From assembly GCF_036711975.1 (NCBI RefSeq), contig NC_091971.1, forward strand, positions 6,517,501 to 6,581,500: a stretch of 64,000 nt of DNA. Reading direction: 5' to 3'. The notes beneath the pieces are model-generated. The model searched no databases. It had not been told where the DNA came from and was given only the letters and a program-made list of their open reading frames with translations. A program made the translations under genes and the position numbers. Source of the DNA: Onthophagus taurus (Eukaryota; Arthropoda; Insecta; Coleoptera; Scarabaeidae). Position 1 is the first letter of the stretch. Every line of letters begins with the position of its first letter. Shown here piece after piece: positions 12,555 to 26,457 of the stretch.

Positions 12555-14699
12555 TAAATTGTAAAATAAAGTATCGTCGTCCAATTTCCAATTAAAAACA
12601 AGAAATAATTGTACTGACATTTTCTTGTGATAATGAGTAATAATCTGTAGGTTACTTGTCAGGTTTAGATATTCACAATTTATGGTAGGGGTAACAGTTT
12701 CTCGGTATACCAGAAGATATTTTTAGTAACTAGAAAATTGTACTTTCAAAAATTGATGTCGTTAACTAGGACACCTTCTCGCGTAGATTTATATTATCGC
12801 TGATGTCAACTTAACACATATTGCCTATAAATACTTATTTCCTTTATTTGTGAAGTGCGATTATATCCGTTACATCCACGGACAGTCCATGGAACAGAGG
12901 AGAAGCCAAGCATAAATAATTAACTAATACAATGCGAGATTAACGGGGCAGCTGGTGTAAAAGATTAAGACTTCGGAATGGTACGCCGTCTCTTGTCACT
13001 AGAGACATTTTCTAAACGCACGGGACGTGTGTGCATATAAATATCGCTTCTTGCCAGTTTTACCAGGTACAATGCAAATGAGTGGTGCAATTAATTTAAA
13101 GAGATGCAGGAAGTACAGGCCGCCGATTAATAACGGTCCATGACGATAAATCTGTATCTGGCTAAGAGCGCGCACGTGTCGAGGTGGAATGGAAACAGAA
13201 CCTTCTTTGTCGAACGGTGCCTTCGGCGGCAGAAATTCATATTCGTATAACCGTGTTAAAACGTTATTCATTGCTCAAATGATATTTCTCTACTTTACTG
13301 TTCTATCTCGAATACAACCATAGATAATAATTCTCTAATAATTAAGTCTCAAAATAGTGGTTTAATTATAACCCCAATTGTTTAATAAATGTTTAATTAG
13401 TAATAGCTGAATCGAAATACTGCACTTTCAAATTGCTTATTGATAGAATATAATTGAAAATGAAATAACACACAAAATAAAAGTAACCATAACACTCTCC
13501 GTGGTCTAGATTTCGCGTCCTTGATATTTATAAAAAAAATAACGTCCGCTCATCCTAATTGACATTCCACAAAGAAAATGAGATCAACGTTGATTCTGGT
13601 TTGCCGAGGCAAGATTCGCTGCTAATGACCGAGAAGTTCTTCCCAATTCGAAAATTGCCATCGCCAGAGCAATTCAACTCTAATGGCGTCTACGCGTTCA
13701 CGGCCAACGAAGAACAAGGTATTTTTCGAGTCCTAGACATTTCCGAATTGAGCAACCGCAGCCTTAATAACGTTAGGTCTCGGTCTGTAACGGTGTGTGT
13801 CCGAAGCACGCCGTCCGTTCGTCATTATCGTCATTATTTAATTATCGATGAATAGGGAAGAAACTAACTACACGAAGTGAAGCGCCGCTAGAAGCACCAT
13901 CAAACGTAATTTATTAATTGAGGAGGTATTTACGGTGTTGGCGATTTAGCTGCTGTTTATCGTGTGCCACATATCATCGAGAAGAACCGCGACTTTCCGC
14001 TCTAAAGATGTCATTGAAATTATGCTAGGCCCAAGAAATATTGTAAGTTGAACGCTAACGTTGCTTCCGAGGGGATTGACTTAAATTTTCTGCAGAGTCA
14101 TTGCCGTAATAATTCCGTACATAGTCTAAGTCTAAGAGGATTTAAAGTCATTAATTACCAGAACGAAGGAAACGTGAAGCGGGAAGAGATCGTTGAACGT
14201 TTTGCTAAAAAGCCTATAATAAAATTTGAATATATTAACATACTAGGGTTTACAATTCCTATCTCAATGAATATGCAATAGAAGTAATATTAACTAAGTC
14301 ATAACCACTGTTTGTTATTCTAAATATTTAATTGTATAAATATGTTTTGAAGTAATTATATTTGATTTAAAATGCTTTTTATTTCATTATGATACCTCAA
14401 TTAGTTCTTGAGAAACGAGTTTATAAATTTCAAATTAACCTATTTGACCATATTAGCTAATCGGGCTCAATTCAAAAATTCATTATAGGTAGGTTAATGG
14501 GAATAAAGAAATTATTTGCCCTACATTAAAACCTGAACAGATTTCCTTTAAAATGCTTAAGACAAGTTCTTAAGGTATGATTTTTTTAATTTCAATCCTT
14601 CGATATAATCACCATAATTATCAACCTGTAAAGTTCATTGCAAAAAATTATCTAAGCTAGATTTATAAGAATTACAAACTTTTTGTACACGAGGCCTTA
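12555..14699. other. Non-coding stretch with one doubtful exon candidate
   Basis: The only item worth noting is a frame at 13575-13718. It lies between a possible acceptor (CACAAAG) and a possible donor (AACAAG then GTATTT) and would encode about 48 residues with ordinary codon use, including a LPSPEQFNSNGVYAF stretch. I do not recognise it, and the acceptor lacks a good pyrimidine tract, so I do not call it a gene. Confidence 0.3.
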
Positions 14700-14747
14700 T
14701 ATTCATGTTGTAGTGCTACAACATGTTGTAGCACTACAACATGAATA
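14700..14747. repeat. Perfect 48-bp palindrome
   Basis: The 24 bases starting TATTCATGTTGTAGTGCTAC are followed without any spacer by their exact reverse complement. The arms contain the repeated word GTTGTAG/CTACAAC, so each half can also fold internally. Symmetry breaks just outside at 14699/14748. No flanking gene explains it. Confidence 0.95.
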
Positions 14748-17700
14748 AATTTGCTTCAAAATGCTTAAAATTCGTAAATATTTATTATTTCTCCCCTTCC
14801 TTCATCCCTTATAAACCTATTCTTACAGACTCCACCTTCACTTTTGACGCAGTCGCCCATCCAGCCACATCAGCTTTACACTTGCTAACTTCCTCCCCCT
14901 GAAGCAATCCACGATGAGCTTTTCGACCCCTCCATTCATAGTAAGAAGCCTCGCCCCTAAATACGTTTTTTATATTATCCAAAAATTTTCGAAATCACAT
15001 ATTTCGGATACCCAAAGCTCTTCATCAGGCGCATTCTGTATTTAAAGAATCTTATTAATATTATATAGTATCACATTTAATTCTTGCAAATAACCTTTTT
15101 GGATTCTTGTTAAACATATAAGCAATCATGATAGGTTTAAAGAGACCCTATATTCCATTTATCATTTTCTATAAGACGTTAAAATTGCTACTCTGATGAC
15201 AGTTTGATGTTATAAACTCGTATGTTGTTGTATAAGACGAGCGGTAGATAAGGTTGATCTAGAAATCCCGTACATCGAACGACGCACTCCGGGCATTATT
15301 CAAATTAAACGCAAATTGCGCGACACTTTAATCCAGAAATGTGACAACGCATTAAAATTGCGCAATGGCCTCGTGTACTCGCAACTAACCGTTTTTCACT
15401 GAAGGTTTCTCGATAAATCTGCGTTGGTAGCTAGAAAACTGCCGGCATTCTTGTATTTACATATTCCTCTCATCACCGAGCATCGTTACGGCAGGTCCGG
15501 TAGAAAACGATTCTTGATGGACCTTATTTATTGCGCCGACGCCGTAAGCACAAAGTAGTTTCATTAAACAATTCTCAGACGAGATTTGTTTAGGGATCGT
15601 CTCTTATTGATGATTTGAAATTAACAGTATGATTTAATCAGACGTACTAAAGTGTATTTAAAATAAAATTTCCCTTCTAACGATTGTCATCAGACAAGAG
15701 ATTCTAATCATTTAAATAGGCTCAAGTAAACTTTCAAATTATCGTATACACATCTTATTACACGCAAATCAATTACATAAGAGGAAAAACACTTCCACAA
15801 TGTTAAATGACTTGTCATCGCGATTAAAAAAATTGTTGATCCTTCTTAAGATAGTAAAGTACTTTTGTTCGGAAGCAAACTAACGTCTGGAGTCCAGGTT
15901 GATTAATGCCACCAACGGCTGAACAATGAACAGATAAAAATACTGTTGTTCCGGATGAAATTATTCGCACATTGTGATGTCACCTGCCGTGACCCAGCGA
16001 TTCTGATTAAACAACCAAGTGATTGATCCTGAATCGAGTCAGACGTTTGTTCCCGTCAATCTAGCCGATAGTGTCACTTAAAAGATTTTTCCGTTTTCGT
16101 AGCTGGTTCGCATTCTTCAGCTCTTTCTTATAAGCAAGAGGCGCCCATTTTAGGAATTGACCCGCATCGAATCAACTGAATTTCATATGTTCCCATAGAG
16201 ACGCGCGAATGGGCGCTATTAAATCGGCCAGGAACTCACAGTAATTAGGTTTAATCTGTCGGAAAACGATCGCCTTTAAAAGATGTCGAAGAAACGCGCA
16301 GTTATGCCGGAGATTGATCATCAGTAAATTGCTCCGATAGACGATTATTTACGCAATCTAGAAGCATTTTCTTTTTCAAGTTTCATATAACAAACGACAT
16401 AATGAAGGTTGTTAAAGAAAACAAATACATTCTTCGGATAACTTACCATTAGTATATAATCGACGGGTTGGGCTTTGAAGAATTCTTAGAAAGCGACATA
16501 TTCTCATGTTTCTACTAGTTGTTTTTTATAACAATTAAATATATTTCTCATCAATCATTATTTGGAGACTTGCAGATAAATTGAATCCGTTGAATATTAA
16601 TCATATCTTTGAATATTTTTTTAAAGTGATGGTTCAGAGCGCTGTTAACACTTAAATTATAGGTCTGGCGATGCAAGAAGCGAAACCAAAGACTCGTGAA
16701 AACAGACGACTGTTACGTGTAACGGCTAACCGTGTAATTAACTCCGTGTTAAGTTTTGTCTGCGAGTTTCCGCTGGGCTTACGGTGACCTACATTTTTTC
16801 AGAACCCACTAACACAGACCAGCCTTACTATGGAAGTCTTTAGGAAAACTTGGGCTCTCGAATACGAATTGTCTAAAACTATTTATAATTGCCACACACT
16901 GCTGTTTCGTCACACACAGTCGCGAGTAGCATTCAATTAAGCTTCGCTCTAAGAATGGCAGGCAGAAGAAATAGATCGACAATTCGCTCGAAGCTATCTG
17001 GCTCTTGCTTCGTGGGCGTCTATGTCAATTACAAGAGTTTCACTCCTTATTTAGTCTACCTGGGTTCCATGCCAACGACTCTTGCCCGGTGTATGTCCCT
17101 CCCAGACGTACGAACGCCTTGTGCCTTATGTGTATAGCGAGCTCCACTGCGATTATGTACAATTCCATTTGAACCGATAGGATCGGTTTTTCTGGTAGAC
17201 ACCTGCGGTTTTCACTTCGTTCGACGCGTTTGGGAAAATGGTTTCGCGTACCAGAAACGATACTCACGATTGTGGAGTTTGTGTTGACAACGGGAGGATA
17301 ATTGGCGAATGAGTTTTTCTTTAAACGGCTAAAGAATTTATTGCGCTATAACGGACCGACGCCTTCACCATATACATCTATATATAGGTTCAATGTCTTT
17401 GCTTATCCAACTCTTTAATATTAAAAGATATCAATAATTCATCGTTCAATCAGAAAAATTCTTAGTCTTTCAAGATCGTTCTTTAAGTAATTAAAAATTA
17501 ACTAACATATGGTTAGATACTAAACAGATGAATCTAATTTCACTTCTGTATACGGTAATGGTTGAATATTTACGTAAACGTAAGGTACAGTGACTAAACA
17601 TGGACGTAAATTACGTCAACTTTCCATTCATGCCAACCGCGGTATTTCCCTGGACCGGTGGGAGTGCACTCCAGTCGTTCATTCATTTCATTCAGAGACA

Positions 17701-18374
17701 CAATTAATTCGCCATAAAAGTAGCGCAATGCAAATACGCATGCGAGACCGTCCGCTTACTTCATTCACTCCGAATTGGACGTTGCGGTTTTTCTTTCAAT
17801 GGAATACCGCATTCTCGACACTTCGATCTATCATTAAAAATTGTGTAAGTTTCAATGGATTTACATCGTACATTTTAATTTAGTTTAGTATTTTTGTTAA
17901 AGATTTTGTTGTTGCTTACCTCCAAGAATTAAAGTTATGGTGATAAAAGATGCGAAATAAATAAATTAACTTTAGACGTTAACAACTAGAAATGTGACTT
18001 CCTTGCCGGTATTCACTGAATATCTGGAGGCGGAAAGAATAAAGCAAAAGAATACATTCTCCGGAGAAATAATAAACAGTGTGATTTACGACTTCATAAC
18101 CATCATCTCCCCATAACTTCTCTAAGCTTTAGATATTGCAGTAAAGTGCACCTGCGAGATAATGTAATCATATAAACGCTTTAATTTTCGCTTCAATTCG
18201 AAGATTCAAATATAACTTTATTTCGAAAATCTTGTAACACGGTGAACGAATCACAATATTTTATGAACTACTTTTAACATCTAGCGTACACCTAACCCGT
18301 TTTAATTTAACAATTCTGGCTAATAACGCCATGATCTTGGAAAATATCAATAGGCTGCTATCTTGGTGTAAATA
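14748..18374. other. Non-coding stretch
   Basis: No gene is supported. A block near 14985-15036 read on the minus strand has CTGATGA followed 15 bases later by CGAAAT, reminiscent of a hammerhead-type core but without a convincing helix II. The rest is AT-rich with scattered moderate-GC patches, for example 16100-16300. Confidence 0.4.
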
Positions 18375-18690
18375 AAATGTGAAGCAAAATATTGTTTGCA
18401 GAACCAAAAAATTATGTTTAGAAGGAGAATATTATAGCCGGAAATGCCACCATGAGTTTGGGCAGAAGAAATTATTATGTACAGAAGCAAAATGTTGTGC
18501 AGAAAAGGAGGAAATTATCAGATGCGAAGCAAAATATTATAAATAAAATGAAAATATTATTCGCAGAAATAAAATATTTTGGGCAGAAATCAAATATCAT
18601 ACTCAGAAGTTGAATTTTGTGGAAACAATATCGTTGCAAGGTGCACAATTAAATATTATGCGCAGAAGCAAAATGTTGTAGACAGTCTTT
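18375..18690 (+). repeat. Degenerate minisatellite, GCAGAAGCAAAATATTATG-like
   Basis: About ten imperfect copies of a word like GCAGAAGCAAAATATTATG occur at irregular 25-40 base spacing, for example near 18392, 18463, 18480, 18498, 18527, 18565, 18590 and 18660. The copies are strongly diverged, which indicates an old tandem array. No coding frame follows the period. Confidence 0.55.
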
Positions 18691-21600
18691 CTATTTATTA
18701 GTCTAATGCACGCCAAGCTAATCCTAAAAGAACTCAACCACAAAGGAGAGCAATCCAACCTCAAAGTAAGCCAACTGCATTCGTTCAAAGTGTTGAGTAA
18801 CTCCTTGGAGTAATACAAAAATCTGTAATTTAATTAATTTCTACATCTGAAATCTTATCTTTGAGCCTGGTAATTAAATTGAAGATTTCTTTTGAGTTTG
18901 GATAATGTAATTTTTGCCACTGTAAGCCTAAAATCTACAAAATAAAGCCAAATTAATTACAAATTGATTTTTAGTATTTAATAAAAATGTTTACATAACA
19001 ATGTGATAATTTGACATCCTCTAAAAATATTGATATAAGCGAACCATTAAATCGACCGACATCATCTCCGAAAGAATAACATGATTAACGATGTTAACCG
19101 TTTTGTCCTCGCCATACCGGCTCGGCAATACCAACATTATTAAAACGACAATGTAGTTCGAACGACTTCCGTGTCTAAGCCGCCGGTTATTAAGCTATCA
19201 GCTCGGACATTGTTATTGGAATTGCGGTTCTTGGCGAAGCGGTCGAAAAATTCAGATTGTATCGATTTTTCAGGGGCGGCGGCGGCGTTGGCTCATTGTT
19301 CGACTTTAATGAGGCGCATTATTTTAGAGAACACCTCCTCCCAGTATGTATACGTCACGTAACGGCTTTACGTAACTCGCAGGCTGTGGCTGCTTAGACA
19401 CAGTCGTTCCAGTTTCCGAGAGACAATCGGGCGAAAATCTGATGTAGAGGCGGTTTACCCATGCGGAAAACGCTGAAATTATAATTGAGATTCCCGCGAT
19501 AACACCGCCCAGATGATTTACACGCTAATTTTCAGGCGAGACCATGTTCCACCAGAACACGGGCATGTACTTGCACGTTCCCTATCTAATGTGTCAGAAC
19601 TCGCAAATCGCCGATTTTGACGTATAATTTACAGAAACGGTTATTACGAATTTTATTTAAAAAGATTCTTTTAATATCCCACGATATCGATTAGATATGT
19701 ATGCAATATATCGTAAGTAACTATAATTACAAATAGGCTGTAGAATAAACGACAAATCATCGAGACACATGAACGATATGTCACACAAAAGGCGCGGCCA
19801 ATATCTAAGACACTACATATCTAGACTCAAGCTGTCGTATGCTAATTTAATGCAGAGGCTTATTTCAATAAGCTTACAATAACAATGGGCCACACAACCT
19901 TTATCTAATTAGATCGACACACCGAGAGTCTTTGAAGAACGAGATCTGAATGAACTAATTAACCACCCACCGTTAAAAATGTTAATTATATTAATAGTCT
20001 TGAAATGATTTTTATTTTTTTGCACCGATTTCCAATTATTGAACGCGGAAACTAAAACTCGAACAGATATATCAATAGATATCGATCACTTTCTGTTTAT
20101 CAGAACCAAGAGACCGTTGTTGGGACACGTGAAAAATCGTTTGGTTCACGCGGAAAAATGGCCGACAGGTCGTGATGGGCGTTACTTGGTAAGTAATGCG
20201 CATGTAAACCGTATTAGAAAGCACGTATTCGCTATCAGCTTAAAGTGCAATTTACAGCACCGACCTGCGCACATACGATTCGAATCTGCGAGCATGTGCT
20301 CAGCTTGCCGCCCGTTTGCGTGAGCACATTTAAAACGAACCGATTTGTATAATGAATTTAATACTGTTTTATTTACGCGACTTCCGATAAATTCGCAACT
20401 CCCCTGAATATTTATACCATCAGACGGCACAATGGAATATATATTACAGTGCATCGCTCGCGAAATAAACCTCTAGGGTTACTGCCAATTATATTTTATA
20501 ACCGAGGCAATAAGTGTTATCTCCTCAGGTAGTTGCACTGGAGAGGTTAATGAGCACCGATGAAATTATACGTGTTCTTTGAGGTTTATGGTAATTTATA
20601 GGTAGATGTACGCATGTCTTAACCTCGACCATTGAAACCGCTTGTTGATTTTAAATGCGTTCTTAAAGTGTTTCCTTTTATATATTTCCACGTCTCAATT
20701 AAGGTTTTGTTAGCGACCCTAAAAACTTATAATGGCCGAGTTAAAATTTACGTCAAATTTGAAAGTTGCGCACCATAAAACAGAACCATAAAACAGCAAA
20801 AATTAGTAATGTAACTACCATCACTCCCGAAGGCGACAAAAACAAATCGTAAAACAATGAATAATGACGAGCGTCCAGTAGGAATGTCTCATCATTATCG
20901 TTACGCTCGTTATCCCGGTGACCTAGAAGTTGATTAGAATAGAAATGCGATGAGCTTGATGTCCATTTCAATTTAGTAGCTTAAACCAATCTAGTATACA
21001 TATTGTCATCACGATTTTGCGGTAAATCAATATTATTTTATGTTCTTTCTTTGAGGAGTGATCGATAAATCAGCGCACCATTACGAAGATGATAAGGTCT
21101 TTACTGCTTGGGAGTCTCGAATGAAATTTACTACCGACCCGTTGTTTATGGGATGCATATAAAAACAGTCTCGATAAATTACGCATTGGGACCAGGCCTT
21201 CCCATGGCACTTAAACGCCATGCGGTACGACAGAGTGGCTCTATACAGAAGAGAATTCCCTTCCGTTCCGCAAAAACCGGCAGCTATAGGAAAGCGGCCG
21301 CCGCACTTTATTGCAACAGGACTATATATTTATAGTGAGGAACAGCTTCCTTCCCTAAGGACAATATAGTATATAACGCGATGGCGACAACACAATTACG
21401 AAACCTATTAAGTCCTTCTCTATAGTTTGCGCCTGATTAACGGTCGTAATAGCAGAATATTTTTGTGCCAAAACACGTTTCACTCTTAGTACATGAGAAT
21501 ATTTTACTTAAAGTGATGCAATAATAACACTTACCGGAGGTAATAGTCCGATCAGTCCCATTCGATGAGTTTAACGGAGGCACTTTCACCTTAAATTACA

Positions 21601-22204
21601 ATAATACATCTTCGTAATTATAATTGGTATTAAATAAGGCGGAATTCAAGCATTTATGATCAATTTCATAATCAAAATTAATGAACCGTGAAAGTGCAAT
21701 GCTTTCATTAAAGTGATAAACAGACGATGGTTATTATAAAAACTTTGATAATTATCATTATTAAGAAAAACAATTTCTTAGAAAACACTTTCAGTGTTTA
21801 TATCTAATTATCTTGATTATACCTGATGATAGACCTAACAAATCTAATTCCAGAACTTCATATAAAAATTATTTATATTATTGAATGTTAAAATAAGTTA
21901 AATTAAAATTGTATAAACTTCAAAGTTATTCCACGTTGCCGGCTGCTGAGGAGCTACAATATATGTTAGTCTGTTATGACTGGACATAATAGCAAATATA
22001 ATTAATTTCAAAGAAAGATTAATACCACAGAATATCCAGAAAGGACATTCCGCAAAACTCTTTGGTTCCCGATCAACGATCTGGCAACGTTGCTCGAGAG
22101 AAGCAAAGCGAGGGATGTTTCCAGATCGTTGGGTCAGTGGCATTTCTGGTTATTCTGTGTTAATACACCAGATTAATACAAAGTTAGACAACATACATTG
22201 TAGT
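18691..22204. other. Non-coding stretch
   Basis: No domain-bearing frame or RNA gene was recognised. Short frames, for example 20039-20323, show nothing familiar. A small GGC-rich patch lies at 19270-19290. Confidence 0.4.
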
Positions 22205-22230
22205 GCCTCGGCCGCAAGTGACCTCGGCTA
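22205..22230 (+). repeat. Short dispersed repeat, copy 2
   Basis: Same 26-nt block as at 2438-2463, with a single C to T difference, preceded by the shared word TTGTAG. The surrounding sequence differs, so only this block is shared within the window. Confidence 0.5.
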
Positions 22231-25200
22231 AGTTACTAACACAGAAAGACCTCGTAATCGTCAAAAACAGTGTAGAGGTATGACTTGCAAATGTTGACAA
22301 AGACCAGCAGCTATGTGGGTTTTCAAGTTCACGAGGTTCATGTTCAGAATGTTCCTTTCTGCAAGTATTAGAGATTTTTTAGCTGACCAATTTTCTGGAA
22401 CAATGTAAATTCTTTACACTGTTGTACATTATCATTAAAAACATACGTATTTGATAGAGTCACATTACAAATTTAGAAGTACAATTTTTGTTTAACATCC
22501 TCTTCAAAAAAAACACCAAATTCATGTAGACAATTTTTTTTAAATATTTATAAAAAGGATTAAAGTATATTCATTGTAGTGTAGTTAATTAAAAATGAAA
22601 TAAAAGATTAAGAGTTATAAGAAATATGAAATAGGTATAACTAAGGTGGTGATTGGATTGCGTGCAATTACTGAACATTAGCAACTATCAAATAACAGTA
22701 GTTCATTAATATTACATGGGCAGGGCATACAGATATTGACACATAAAATGGGTCACGCGTGTGATTGCACGAGGGTGGATAGACACGTTACGACAGCCAG
22801 ACTAATGGGACACAACTAAATCAATTGTCCCGATTAATTACCGTTGACGCCGTCTTGTCCGGTATCGTTATTATTACCACATTACGAACTGTGTATAATA
22901 TAATCTATGGGCAGCACCAAGGTTTTCACGTTGCGTCATATTGTCGGCATTCCTCGTTCTTTGATACACCATTATCTGTCGTCAGCAGAGCACCGGGGAT
23001 GATGCTGCAATGGATTCTATTAATTACGTGCCATGGTGGCGTGGCATTCAACCGGCACAAAGCCCAACTCGACAACAACGGATCCGTGATCTATTATTTG
23101 TGTTCTAGATTGCTATGACCATGAACCAACACGTTAAACTGTTACCTTCAAACAAACCAAAGCGTGCTCGCGGTCCGAAGAAGACCAATTTACCTTCATC
23201 ATCGCCTCCCGGTTCTTTTGTCTGACTTGGACGTGTGATCTAACGAAATGGGTCACGGTACGATCTAATTGATGAATCGACCGTCATACAAGTAACAGTA
23301 TTAACGTAATTTATACCCAACAGAATTTGTGATGTTAGGTTCCAAGAAATCACCCGACCGACGGACGATTATCTAGAGATGATCTTTATACGAGGTGATA
23401 CCCTACTTTTCACTTTTGTGCAATAGCCGCTTTATTCGCTGATTAAAGCCTGTTTGAGAAACCGGCAGTTCCTCAAGAAAATGTGATGCGTGTGGAAAAT
23501 TGCTAGTTACGATGTCGGCTCAACTCAAACGAACGGTTTTCTCTGAATTATAGTTTGATGAAGCCTTTGGCCACCGCGCTGATTAATGGCTGTATCATAG
23601 ATATTCAAAATAAAAGAGATACAAGAAAATAAATTTTGAGATACACATCATTGGTTAAAAGAATAGTGGTGTGTACTGATTGGAAAGTAATAAAGAACCA
23701 CTTGCGTTTCGCACTTAACTTTCTATTCGATGGGAGGAGCTTCTGCTTCTCAGTTCGCGACATCCAAAAGCAACTTTCATTTTTTCGCCATCTTACAAGC
23801 AATTAATTGCTGTCGTCTTAAGTCAATCTGGGCCTCCTAAATTAAACAGGCTCTGATGCAATGCCAACGAACGAGTGCTGCTTCGTTAAAGGATCACAAA
23901 GTGTCTATTGGAGAATACCGTTTTTGCGACGTTTTCCGTCCTTTTCTGATACTCGGCATCGTTTCTGAGCATTGGGAATTGCTTCATGTAATTGCCGCCA
24001 TCCTTGAAAAGACGACGGTTGCAAAATAAAAAAGCGCGCGTTAGGACGAGACGCGAATAATAATTAATAAGAGCCACTTTTCTAATAAATTCTCGGCCAA
24101 TTAAACCACATTTATTGCAGACGAATGATAAAGTGAGTTCGATTCCATTCGTGTTTTGTTCTCTTTTTCGGGCGGCTACGTGAAATAGTCGCGCTTTAAC
24201 GAACTCCGTTATAGTTGAAATTGGATTGGGTTTATTGAACCTGACGGATTATTGAATATAATTTGCATACTGTGGGTTTCAGTGTCAAATTTCATTCTGA
24301 AAATTATTCATTTCTCACGTCAATCAATTCAGTGAAAACTGAAATATATATATTGTTTTAGTTCGTAATCTTATTCTCACGCCATTCTATTTATACCATA
24401 ATAAATCGTAGGATAAATTGAATAGAGACGATCTTTGAAGAGAAAAACGGATCGTGTACACTAAGCACTAAGCCTTGTGAAATAAAATGTATATCTACAC
24501 AACAATCGATAAATCGAGCTGATATATTTTGTGCCGAGCATGCAAATAGTGCACAACAATGCGGCAACTCTACACACACGCGTCTACCCATCAATAATAC
24601 TTGGTTGCGTTACACTGCTTATGCTCTCGTTTTAGTTTCCCAATAAATCCTTTCGGTTACGTCACCAATACCTCGAGAACAGGTGCAGCGGGAATACTTA
24701 CTAAGTTACGCAAAGGTCCCTCAAGAGGTTTATCCGTATTCTAGCAACGGCACTGGCCGTTGCTTCGCTAAACAAACGATCCAGTTCTTTCTTATACGAG
24801 AAGATCGCAACTCAACCGAACGGGGCAGTAACACGAGCATTTTCTCGCCGTCTGTCCTTCTAAAGTCAGCTCGTTCCTTCTAGGCACTTGTACAGTGCGC
24901 GCGATCATTAGGAGGAAACTTGAAAAAAAGTGAGGCAAAAACAACACCGGAATGGAAGAAAAACTAAACGGCTGACGTCTCGGATAATTACTACCATGCA
25001 AATAGTGATTTACACACGACGCTTTCTCAAAGAAAATTTCTTCGAGTCTAATTAAATTTTATTTTATTTAAAACAAAAAAAAAATCATACATTAACCCGT
25101 AACCCCTCAATCTCTTTAACCCAGAAGAAAAAATGCATTAACGATACATCTACGGTACCAAGATCACGATCTCTTAACGAGACGTCTTGATAGTTTTTTA

Positions 25201-26354
25201 ATCATAACCTCTTAATTTTACGTTCGACGACCGTTGCGTGCTCCATTATACACACACGTTCGTTGTAGAAATTTAGGTCGAGCAGAAGACACATTGATTA
25301 ACCGTTTATAGAGTCTACCATCTTGATGATCTAACGACCATCAAAACGGCACAAAAAAGCAGCTGCGGGGGTAATTAAGGTGCGTACGTGAACATTTTTG
25401 TAACCGGAGATAATACACGTAAAAACACTGTTAACACAACCTCAACGAACACAACAGGATGTGTAATTATCTCTATCTAAATAATAATTAAATAACTATG
25501 CCAATCATTTATAATCGAGGTATCGTTAACCTCTCAGAAATGAAAAAAACTATTAGGATTTTGAAATTAATCAACTCAAAATTAAGAATTTGATATTTTT
25601 CAGAAAAACGATTGGTACTTTATGATATAAACGTTAAAGTCAATGTCGAGATTGAACGCTAATAAAGTTGAAAAATAATTACTTATAAAATAGACGAATT
25701 AAAGTTATTGCCAATAAACTCCATCAAACTGCCAACGCGCGTCCCATAGTTAAAGACAAAAATTAAACGCGAAAGTTCGAAGATAGAGCAAGTACTGCAT
25801 GAAATATTTCGTTTGGTTGAACGCGTAACCGCAAGTAATCACCGAATTTTTAGAATAGAACGTAAATACTTAAATACTTGGGCTTTCACATTCTTCAATG
25901 ATTACTTCATCTAACACTTTGTCTTTTTCTTTAATAGTACCATCTTCGGAATTGGAATGATTTACGTTTAAAATAAATTAAACTCAAAATAGTTAAAGGT
26001 GTTGGATTGTCTTTCATCCTTTACCTTTAAGAAACATAGAAAGTTAGTCAGCATAGCCAACAGTAAAAAAGTAGTAGATGCAATTTTTTATTAAAACACT
26101 AAATTTCCAGTATTTGAAGCTTCATTGAAAGGCATAAAATGTTTTTGTTATGCAAATTATTCTGACCATAAAGTTTCCAAGTTGATACGAAATGTTTAGA
26201 TAGAAAATGAAGTCACTTGGGATCATTTTTGATTAAACCAATTGATATTGATATTGTGCACAATATATAATAAACCAATAAATAGGAAACTTCACAAAAC
26301 CCAACCAAAACCTCAATGTTCATAATTTTTAAATAGATTATTTTTTCTTTTCAG
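22231..26354. other. Non-coding stretch upstream of the zinc-finger exon, probably its intron
   Basis: No gene is supported. A pyrimidine tract ending in TTTTCAG at 26354 looks like a splice acceptor for the following exon, so at least part of this stretch is likely intron. Where the upstream exon or exons lie cannot be told from the sequence. Confidence 0.45.
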
Positions 26355-26412
26355 ATTTGGTCAAGATAAACAGTAAAAAGCAATCAGTATTAGAACGTCC
26401 ACTTGGAGGAAA

Positions 26413-26457
26413 ATGCACAGAGACTCGTTGGAAATAACAACCCGATTAGATCAATAA
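26413..26457 (+). CDS. Upstream ORF (14 codons) overlapping the zinc-finger start
   Basis: ATG at 26413 opens a 14-codon frame (MHRDSLEITTRLDQ) whose TAA stop at 26455-26457 shares its last base with the ATG at 26457, giving the string TAATG. It is the only ATG between the putative splice acceptor at 26354 and the main start within this exon. Such overlap is known to permit termination-reinitiation in some eukaryotic mRNAs. Whether it is translated here is inference. Confidence 0.45.
   Translation: MHRDSLEITTRLDQ

Noticed and set aside
13559-13855. Open frame of 98 codons with ordinary codon use
   Set aside because: It starts with TTG, has only a weak acceptor, and shows no recognisable product. 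Mentioned only as a doubtful exon.
14985-15036. Second hammerhead ribozyme on the minus strand
   Set aside because: CTGATGA and CGAAAT are present, but the sequence between them does not form helix II.
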